Below, in pieces: positions 30,255 through 36,549 of a stretch of DNA of 36,549 bases. This stretch comes from JBKHJA01 sp046538375 (lineage in GTDB: Bacteria; Acidobacteriota; Aminicenantia; Aminicenantales; Aminicenantaceae), in contig JBKHJA010000010.1 of assembly GCA_046538375.1 (NCBI GenBank), positions 1 to 36,549 of the forward strand, read 5' to 3'. The notes under the pieces were generated by a model. It was given only the letters and a program-made list of their open reading frames with translations, had not been told where the DNA came from and ran no database searches. The position numbers and the translations under genes were made by a program. Position 1 is the first letter of the stretch; every line of letters begins with the position of its first letter.

Positions 30255-31346
30255 ATGAAGAGAGAAAGGGTGATCGTGGCCATGAGTGGAGGAGTGGACT
30301 CTTCAGTGGCCGCAGCTCTTCTCCAACAGCAGGGCTATGAGGTTATGGGCGTGACCATGGATCTTTTTTCCCTGCCGCGGGATTACTGCCGGTCAGAAAA
30401 ATTAAGAAGCTGCTGCGGATGGAAAGCTGTGGAGGATGCTCACCGGGTAGCCACTTTATTGGGCATTCCTCACTATGTGGCGGATTTAAAAAAGGATTTT
30501 GAGAAAAAAGTGATCTCTGATTTTTGTGAGCAGTATGTTCGCGGACGCACTCCTAATCCCTGCATCCGCTGCAATCAGTACATCAAGTTCCAAGTTTTGA
30601 TGGACAGAGCAGAGAAGTTAGATGCCCATTACTTGGCTACTGGTCATCACGCCCGTATTGAATATGATTCTCAAACAGGCCGATTTCATCTCAAAAAAGG
30701 AAAAGACAGGGAAAAAGAACAGTCCTATTTTTTGTATCCTTTAACCCAGAACCAGCTTTCCCGCACTCTGATGCCCGTAGGTCATTTCACCAAAAGGCAG
30801 GTCAGAGGAAAAGCTCATGACTTTGGCCTGCCGGTAGCTCAAAGACCTGAAAGTCAGGAAGTCTGTTTTATTCCTGACCACAATTATTCTGCCTTTCTCC
30901 AAAAGAGAATGCCTCAAGCCTTCCGCTCTGGACCCATAGTCAATGTTGAGCATGAAATATTAGGTTATCATCAAGGGATCGCCCATTTTACCGTGGGTCA
31001 GCGGAGAGGAATGGGACTCGCTGCCCCTCATCCTCTGTATGTGGTTGAAATCCAGGGGGATAAAAATAGGATTGTGGTGGGAAGAGATGAGGATCTCCAC
31101 AAGAGAGAGCTGATAGCTTCTCACATTCACCTGATTTCTGGGGAAAGAGTCGAAAAGTCTCTGGCCGTCAAAGCCAAGATTCGGTACAAGCATCAGGAAT
31201 CCAAAGCTGTGCTCTTTCCGCTGGATTCAACAAAGGCCAGGGTGTGGTTTAAGTCTCCTCAGAGAGCCATCACTCCAGGACAATCCATCGTTTTTTATGA
31301 CGGGGATATTGTGGTCGGAGGGGGCATCATAGAAAAAGCCCTCTAA
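30255..31346 (+). CDS. mnmA: tRNA-specific 2-thiouridylase
   Basis: MnmA, 363 aa from the chosen start. It puts sulfur on U34 of Lys, Glu and Gln tRNAs using ATP and a persulfide relay. AMSGGVDSSVAAALL (9-23) is the PP-loop. TPNPCIRCNQYIKF (99-112) contains the first catalytic Cys C103, and ESQEVCFIPD holds the second. The ATG at 30255 begins the family's conserved start (MKRERVIVAMSGG) with GAGGAG three bases before, which is tight; ATG 30240 is possible. It is divergent from the methyltransferase and ends 6 bp before the convergent MTH1187-family gene. Confidence 0.95.
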   Translation: MKRERVIVAMSGGVDSSVAAALLQQQGYEVMGVTMDLFSLPRDYCRSEKLRSCCGWKAVEDAHRVATLLGIPHYVADLKKDFEKKVISDFCEQYVRGRTPNPCIRCNQYIKFQVLMDRAEKLDAHYLATGHHARIEYDSQTGRFHLKKGKDREKEQSYFLYPLTQNQLSRTLMPVGHFTKRQVRGKAHDFGLPVAQRPESQEVCFIPDHNYSAFLQKRMPQAFRSGPIVNVEHEILGYHQGIAHFTVGQRRGMGLAAPHPLYVVEIQGDKNRIVVGRDEDLHKRELIASHIHLISGERVEKSLAVKAKIRYKHQESKAVLFPLDSTKARVWFKSPQRAITPGQSIVFYDGDIVVGGGIIEKAL

Positions 31347-31352
31347 GTGAGT

Positions 31353-31646
31353 TTATCTCTTGTGGACGGCCTTGAGTTTTGATTCGATACTGGCTTCTTT
31401 GTCTAAACGATGATCCACCCTCAAGTCGATATGAATTCTTCTGGCTCCCATATCCTTCACCGCTTGGTGGGCTTTTTCTATCAGCCTGAATAAAGATCTC
31501 AGATCAGGTGATTCGATGGTGGTGGACATGCCGCCTGTTTCGCTCTTCAGGCCAGAATCCTCGATGATTTTGATCACCTTCTTGACGTATTTGCTCACCG
31601 AGACTCCCTCGCTGGTGGGAAAGATGGCGAATTCAGCTATGATCAT
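31353..31646 (-). CDS. MTH1187-family (thiamine-binding type) protein
   Basis: A 97-aa ferredoxin-fold protein of the MTH1187/YkoF-like (DUF77) family. MIIAEFAIFPTSEG is the first strand, and GGMSTTIESPDLRSLFRLIEKAH the central part with the usual Thr-Ile-Glu. Several family members bind thiamine or its hydroxymethylpyrimidine part; which ligand is used here is not known. AGGGAGG three bases before ATG 31646 decides the start; the longer frame from 31694 lacks one. It lies 78 bp downstream of carB on the same strand and may be read through from it. Confidence 0.85.
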   Translation of the reverse strand: MIIAEFAIFPTSEGVSVSKYVKKVIKIIEDSGLKSETGGMSTTIESPDLRSLFRLIEKAHQAVKDMGARRIHIDLRVDHRLDKEASIESKLKAVHKR

Positions 31647-31724
31647 TTTCCTCCCTCTTCGTTTAATGAAAATTTGAGGAAATTTTAACAGCAATCCAAG
31701 GTCATTTCAACTGGCAGTGTGTAC

Positions 31725-34700
31725 TCAGGAATAGGAATGGATATCCTGGAGACACAGGATGGAGGGGGAGATTTTTTTTCTCATCAGGATGGCATTGATG
31801 GCAGCACTGGCTGAGGGTATGGTGGTATAACAGGGAATGCGGTAAGAGAAAGCCGCTTTTCTGATTTTTTGAGCGTCTTTCCTCTCGTATCTTCCAGAAG
31901 GGGTGTTGAAGATCATGCTGACTTTTCCTTCTTTTATATCCTCAAGGATGTTTCTTTTCCCCTTGTAAACCTTGCCGATGGTGTCCACAGAAAAGCCGTG
32001 TCTTCGCAGGTAGTGGGAGGTGCCTTCAGTGGCTATAAGATCAAATCCTGATTGAGCCAATTTTTCCACCAGCGGTACTGCTTTGGGTTTATCCTCATCA
32101 CAAATGCTGATGAACACTTTGCCCCTTTCCGGAAGAGAAAAGCCCGCACCTTCTTCCGCTTTCAGAAAGGCCAGAGGAAAAAACTTGTCAATGCCTATGG
32201 ATTCTCCAGTGGACCGCATCTCAGGCCCCAGTATGGGGTCCACCTCTAAGAATTTATCAAAAGAGAACACAGCTTCTTTGACAGCGTACAATTTTGTTTC
32301 ACGGGATTTGAGGTTTATGTTGGTGAGCTTTTCACCCATGATCAATCTCACGGCCATCTTTGCCAGAGGAACTCCGATGGCTTTGGAGATAAACGGAACT
32401 GTCCTGGATGCTCTTGGATTGACCTCAAGAATGTAGATCCTGGTTCCCTTCACCGCCAACTGAACATTCATCAACCCAATGATTTGAAGTTCCTTTGCCA
32501 TAAGAGAGACCTGGCGTTTGACTTCCTGGATAGTTCTCTCAGGCAAAAAATAGGGAGGAATGACCATAGAGGCATCGCCGGAATGAATCCCTGCTTCTTG
32601 TATGTGCTCAAGGATTCCCCCGATATACACCTGTTCGCCGTCACAAAGGAGGTCCACATCCAGCTCTACAGCATTTTCAATGAATTCATCGATAAGAACG
32701 GGATAACGGGAGCAGTATTCCCGGATGGATTGGATGTATTTTTCCAGCTCCTCCTGGTCATGGATCACTTTCATAGCCCGGCCGCCCAGAACATAGGAAG
32801 GCCGGACCAGCACAGGATATCCGATTTCCTCGGCTATCTGTAAAGCTCTCCTGGGATCTTTGGTCATTCCGTTTCGGGGGCGCCGCAGACTCAACTTTTT
32901 TAAGAAATGATCGAATTTTTCTCTGTCTTCTGTCTTATCGATGACTTCGGAGCTGGTGCCCAATATTTTTGTCCCGTTCTTTTCAAGTTCGGTGGCTATC
33001 TTCAAAGGAGTCTGCCCGCCGAACTGACAGACAATTCCTTCTGGTTTTTCCTTGTTGTATACAGAGAGCACATCTTCAAGAGTCACAGGGTCAAAATAAA
33101 GACGGTCCGATATGTCATAATCAGTGGAAACAGTCTCCGGGTTGGAATTGATCATGATGGCTTTATATCCAAGTTCCTTCAAACCAAAAACACCGTGGAC
33201 ACAGCAGTAGTCAAACTCTATTCCCTGGCCAATCCGGTTAGGACCGGAGCCAAGGATAATGGCCTTTTCCGAAGAGATGGCCTGCGCTTCATCTTCCTCT
33301 TCGTAAGTGGAATAAAAGTACGGTGTTTCCGATTCAAACTCCCCGGCGCAGGTATCCACCACTTTCCATACAGGTAAAATATTATCCTTCTCTCTTCTCT
33401 TTCTTATCATATCTTCAGTAGAGTTCAAAAGATCAGCGATTCTCCGGTCTGAAAAACCGAGCTGTTTGGCTTTCCGCAGAAGATGAGAAGGAAGAGAACT
33501 CTCACCGGCAGATTTTAGTGTTTCTTCAAAATCCACAATCTGTTTTATGTTGTGGAGGAAGAAGGAATCGATCCCGGTGAGCTCATTTATTTCTTCCACT
33601 TTCATCCCTTCTCTAAAGGCCTGGGCGATATACCAGAGGCGTTCAGAATTGGGGGAAGAAAGATTTTTTTTCAGCGCACTCTGCGGAGGGATGGGTTCTT
33701 TTTCTTGGAATCCCCAGCGGTCTGATTCGAGAGAACGCACAGCTTTTTGAAGGGCTTCTTTAAAAGTCCTGCCTACGGCCATGGTCTCTCCCACTGATTT
33801 CATCTGGGTGGTGAGAGATGGTTCTTCCTCGGGAAATTTCTCAAAGGCAAACCGGGGAATCTTGACCACCACATAATCGACAGCCGGCTCAAAACAGGCA
33901 GGAGTCTTTCTGGTGATATCGTTCATGATTTCATCCAGGGTATAGCCCACAGCCAGCTTGGCTGCCATTTTGGCGATGGGAAAGCCGGTGGCCTTGGAGG
34001 CCAGGGCTGAGGAGCGGGAAACGCGGGGATTCATCTCGATGATCATCATTCTTCCGTCTCGCGGATTTACGGCAAATTGAATGTTGGAGCCTCCAGTTTC
34101 CACGCCAATTTCTCTCATGATGGCCAGGGCTGCGTTCCTCATTCTCTGGTATTCTTTATCGGTCAGAGTCTGGGCCGGAGCCACAGTGATGGAATCTCCG
34201 GTATGAACTCCCATGGGATCAAAGTTTTCGATAGAACAGACCACCATGGCGTTGTCATTTTTATCCCTCATCACCTCCAGCTCAAATTCTTTCCACCCCA
34301 TGATGGACTTTTCGATCAGGATTCTGTTGACAGGGCTTATAGCCAGGCCCAAGGGGATGAATTTGTAAAAATCGTCCCAGTTATTAAGAATGTTGCCTCC
34401 GGTTCCTCCCAGAGTGAAGGAAGGACGGACCACTACCGGGAACTCGATCTTTTTTACGATCTCCACCGCTTCCTTCAGGCTGGAGGCATAACCTGAAGGA
34501 GGAACATCCAGGCCGATCTTCTTCATGGACTGGCGGAACAGCATCCTGTCTTCGGCTTTTCTGATGGAATCGGTGTTCACTCCGATCAGTTGCATGTGAT
34601 GTTTTTTCAATATTCCTCTCTCATCCAGCTCCAGGGCCAGGTTCAAAGCCTTCTGCCCTCCCAGAGTGGCCAGCAGAGCCTGTGGTTTCTCTTTTTCGAT

Positions 34701-34931
34701 TGTTTTCTCCAGGTACTCCACTGTGAGGGGTTCCAGATAGGTTCGATCAGAAAATTCAGGGTCGGTCATGATGGTGGCGGGGTTGGAATTGACCAGGATC
34801 AGTTTGTAATTTTCTTCTTTGAGCGCTTTAAGCGCTTGGGTTCCCGAATAGTCGAATTCAGAGGCTTGCCCTATGACAATAGGACCGGATCCGATGATCA
34901 AGATGGATGAGATGTCTTTACGCCTGGGCAT
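31725..34931 (-). CDS. carB: Carbamoyl-phosphate synthase, large chain
   Basis: A 1068-aa full-length CarB. It makes carbamoyl phosphate from bicarbonate, ammonia from CarA and two ATP, feeding pyrimidine and arginine synthesis. There are two homologous ATP-grasp halves (about 1-400 carboxyphosphate; 550-930 carbamoyl phosphate), each with GSGP-IGQ at its start (IIGSGPIVIGQASEFDYSG and ILGSGPNRIGQGIEFDYC). An oligomerisation domain lies between them, and an MGS-like allosteric domain at the end (about 935-1068: VFISICDEDKPKAVPLVEKLA). Its ATG overlaps the end of carA by 14 bp. No PyrR or arginine operator is obvious upstream of carA within view. Confidence 0.96.
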   Translation of the reverse strand: MPRRKDISSILIIGSGPIVIGQASEFDYSGTQALKALKEENYKLILVNSNPATIMTDPEFSDRTYLEPLTVEYLEKTIEKEKPQALLATLGGQKALNLALELDERGILKKHHMQLIGVNTDSIRKAEDRMLFRQSMKKIGLDVPPSGYASSLKEAVEIVKKIEFPVVVRPSFTLGGTGGNILNNWDDFYKFIPLGLAISPVNRILIEKSIMGWKEFELEVMRDKNDNAMVVCSIENFDPMGVHTGDSITVAPAQTLTDKEYQRMRNAALAIMREIGVETGGSNIQFAVNPRDGRMMIIEMNPRVSRSSALASKATGFPIAKMAAKLAVGYTLDEIMNDITRKTPACFEPAVDYVVVKIPRFAFEKFPEEEPSLTTQMKSVGETMAVGRTFKEALQKAVRSLESDRWGFQEKEPIPPQSALKKNLSSPNSERLWYIAQAFREGMKVEEINELTGIDSFFLHNIKQIVDFEETLKSAGESSLPSHLLRKAKQLGFSDRRIADLLNSTEDMIRKRREKDNILPVWKVVDTCAGEFESETPYFYSTYEEEDEAQAISSEKAIILGSGPNRIGQGIEFDYCCVHGVFGLKELGYKAIMINSNPETVSTDYDISDRLYFDPVTLEDVLSVYNKEKPEGIVCQFGGQTPLKIATELEKNGTKILGTSSEVIDKTEDREKFDHFLKKLSLRRPRNGMTKDPRRALQIAEEIGYPVLVRPSYVLGGRAMKVIHDQEELEKYIQSIREYCSRYPVLIDEFIENAVELDVDLLCDGEQVYIGGILEHIQEAGIHSGDASMVIPPYFLPERTIQEVKRQVSLMAKELQIIGLMNVQLAVKGTRIYILEVNPRASRTVPFISKAIGVPLAKMAVRLIMGEKLTNINLKSRETKLYAVKEAVFSFDKFLEVDPILGPEMRSTGESIGIDKFFPLAFLKAEEGAGFSLPERGKVFISICDEDKPKAVPLVEKLAQSGFDLIATEGTSHYLRRHGFSVDTIGKVYKGKRNILEDIKEGKVSMIFNTPSGRYERKDAQKIRKAAFSYRIPCYTTIPSASAAINAILMRKKISPSILCLQDIHSYS

Positions 34932-36063
34932 CCTTTCTTCTCTTGAAATCGTGCATCATTTTTATGAATTCTGGAAAAAGGTAGTGAGAATCCATGGGTC
35001 CAGGAGAACTTTCTGGGTGATATTGAACGGAAAAGAGATGTTTGTCTTTCAAAACGAATCCTTCGGCAGTCCCGTCGTTGAGGTTGACATGGGTTAATCT
35101 GGCCACTTTCTGGAGGGAGTCTATGTCCACTGAAAAGCCGTGATTCTGGCAGGTGATTTCAATGGTTCCTGTTTCAAGATTTTTAACCGGATGATTGGCG
35201 CCGTGATGGCCGAATTTAAGCTTGTACGTCTTGGCTCCCAGAGCAAGAGCCAGCAGCTGGTGGCCGAGGCATATGCCGAATAAAGGGATTCGGCCGATCA
35301 AATGGCGTATATTTTGAACGGCATAGGTGAGCGGAGCCGGGTCTCCAGGACCGTTGGAGAGTAGGACTCCGTCGGGCTCCATGTTTAAAATATCTGACCA
35401 GGGAGTGGCGGCGGGAACCACCAGAACGTCAACCTTGTTTGCTGCCAGATTTCTTAGAATATTCCTTTTGATCCCGAAATCATAGGCAATGACAAAATAT
35501 CTGAATTTTTCTTGGGCCGCATAGCCTGTGGGAAACTCATAAATCTGTTCAGTCCATCCATAAGGGTTGGAAGTGGTGACTTCCTTGACCAGATCCTGTC
35601 CCACCATGGAGGGAATTTCCCTCACCCCATCCAGCAGATTCCGGATGTTCTCATCTCCTGTTGAGATCAGAGCTCTTTGGGCTCCTCCGGTGCGGATCAT
35701 TTTGGTCAATTTTCTGGTGTCAATGCCCTGGATGGCCGCAATTTTGTGCATCTGGAGATAGTGGGCCAGAGTCTCTTTTTGTCTCCAGCTTGAAGGCCAG
35801 GAGGCCAATTCTTTTATTACCAGACCTTCTACCCATGGCCTGCCTGATTCCACATCCTCCATATTGCAGCCGTAATTGCCCATAAGAGGATAGGTCATGG
35901 TCACAATCTGGCCCTTGTAGGAAGGGTCGGTCAGGATTTCTTGGTAGCCTGACATGGAGGTGTTGAACACGATTTCCCCCCGGGCTTCCCCTTGATAGCC
36001 GATGGATTCACCCACAAAATAGGCGCCGTTTTCCAGGACCAGCAGAGCCTTTTTGCCGTTCAT
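34918..36063 (-). CDS. carA: Carbamoyl-phosphate synthase, small chain
   Basis: A 381-aa glutaminase subunit that releases ammonia from glutamine and channels it to CarB. The N-terminal CarA domain begins MNGKKALLVLENGAYFVGESIG and continues with FNTSMSGYQEILTDPSY. The C-terminal class I amidotransferase domain has the nucleophile Cys in FGICLGHQLLALALG and the His/Glu pair in VQYHPESSPGP. The start has no clear ribosome binding site. It lies 66 bp after the nitronate monooxygenase gene and could be transcribed with it. Confidence 0.95.
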   Translation of the reverse strand: MNGKKALLVLENGAYFVGESIGYQGEARGEIVFNTSMSGYQEILTDPSYKGQIVTMTYPLMGNYGCNMEDVESGRPWVEGLVIKELASWPSSWRQKETLAHYLQMHKIAAIQGIDTRKLTKMIRTGGAQRALISTGDENIRNLLDGVREIPSMVGQDLVKEVTTSNPYGWTEQIYEFPTGYAAQEKFRYFVIAYDFGIKRNILRNLAANKVDVLVVPAATPWSDILNMEPDGVLLSNGPGDPAPLTYAVQNIRHLIGRIPLFGICLGHQLLALALGAKTYKLKFGHHGANHPVKNLETGTIEITCQNHGFSVDIDSLQKVARLTHVNLNDGTAEGFVLKDKHLFSVQYHPESSPGPMDSHYLFPEFIKMMHDFKRRKDAQA

Positions 36064-36129
36064 TTATATGGACATTTTGGATATTCTTCGCATGGTTCAG
36101 TTTATTTTACATTTTCTGATTTTGCATTT

Positions 36130-36549
36130 CTAGAAATAATTATTATTGATTGCACAAATTTTATTTATGACCTTGTCCAATTCCAGCTCTGCATCATGGA
36201 TGAGATAGGCTGTGGCTTCTTTTAAAGGTTGAATCTTATGGACAAGGCCCACACTTTGGCCAGCCATAAGCGAGCCGAATTCTGTATCTCCCTCTTGGAC
36301 AGCCCGTCTCAAAGCTCCCATCCAAAACTTTTCCACTTGGTACTGGGCTTCAGAATGGGAAATTTCTTTTTGGTTTCGTTTCTGGATAAGTTCGATCTGA
36401 AGGGAGTTAAAGTCTTCTAGACCTTTATTTCTTAAAGCTCTAACAGAAACCACTTTAAGTTTGGAACTGATCAGAAGAGTAGCTATGGCATCTCTAGCTT
36501 TAGATTTGATGAAGGCTTTTTTTAATTTTGGATGAGCTCGGCAGAGGTT
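36130..36549 (-). CDS. Nitronate monooxygenase-family flavoprotein (5' part cut by the window edge)
   Basis: The C-terminal 139 codons of a flavin-dependent 2-nitropropane dioxygenase/FabK-like barrel protein; the frame is open to the window edge. Recognisable parts are AHPKLKKAFIKSKARDA, VVSVRALRNKG, and the family's FMN-phosphate region RAVQEGDTEFGSLMAGQSVGLV. It could oxidise nitronates, or be an enoyl-ACP reductase (FabK); the missing N-terminal half would decide. It is oriented with carA, 66 bp upstream of it. Confidence 0.8.
   Translation of the reverse strand, partial: NLCRAHPKLKKAFIKSKARDAIATLLISSKLKVVSVRALRNKGLEDFNSLQIELIQKRNQKEISHSEAQYQVEKFWMGALRRAVQEGDTEFGSLMAGQSVGLVHKIQPLKEATAYLIHDAELELDKVINKICAINNNYF

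Noticed and set aside
1..36549. CRISPR arrays, rRNA or tRNA genes
   Set aside because: No regularly spaced repeats, and no tRNA or rRNA sequence was recognised on either strand.

Overview
The window is a dense stretch of bacterial chromosome with short gaps and Shine-Dalgarno sites close to AGGAGG. It has no phage, CRISPR array, rRNA or tRNA that I can see. A TolC-type outer-membrane factor and a tripartite RND pump show a Gram-negative cell envelope. Tryptophanase and a folate-corrinoid type methyltransferase suggest an anaerobic, amino-acid-using lifestyle. The gene content would fit a lineage such as Aminicenantes/Acidobacteriota, but that is only an impression; nothing in the sequence fixes the taxon.

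Layout. (1) 1-430: a roughly 311-bp element with imperfect inverted ends and a 10-bp flanking direct repeat, like a MITE, apparently inserted in the start of a minus-strand reading frame. (2) 466-3683 (+): mtnP, a PfkB-family kinase and tryptophanase. (3) 3784-7573 (-): an aspartate-family amino acid block (dapA-like, thrB, dapH, then an aminotransferase with its own promoter). With DapH, this points to the acetylase route to diaminopimelate. (4) 7750-12325 (-): yebC-ruvC-ruvA-ruvB-queA and a small unknown gene. (5) 12642-27079: a copper/silver homeostasis island. It holds a short CDF-like transporter, a SHOCT protein and PII-like protein pair, a CopB-type ATPase, CsoR, a truncated DUF302 protein, a YHS-HMA-HMA CopA, a membrane cupredoxin, CusC/CusB/CusA homologues and a secreted YHS/heavy-metal-binding protein. 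(6) 27346-30064 (-): a homocysteine methyltransferase-MTHFR fusion and a methyl-tetrahydrofolate methyltransferase, with a gene-fragment scar downstream. (7) 30255-31346 (+): mnmA. (8) 31353-36549 (-): nitronate monooxygenase (cut by the window edge), carA, carB and an MTH1187-family gene.

How the genes work together. CsoR carries the Cu(I) ligand set C36/H61/C65. The same operator-promoter (CATAC-N9-GTATG between -35 and -10) stands before csoR and before the SHOCT/PII pair, so the PII-like protein looks like a member of the copper regulon. CopA and CopB would clear the cytoplasm. The cupredoxin and the YHS/HMBD protein would handle metal outside the membrane, and CusCBA would export it across the envelope.

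Most notable points: the CsoR-controlled PII-like protein; a metal-binding-like insertion in the porter region of the CusA homologue; a DapA-family protein in which all three catalytic-triad positions are replaced; a nearly identical 30-bp promoter shared by the dapA block and the methionine-methyl block; the 65-bp exact repeat and chimeric scar beside the methyl genes; and the MITE-like element at the left edge.
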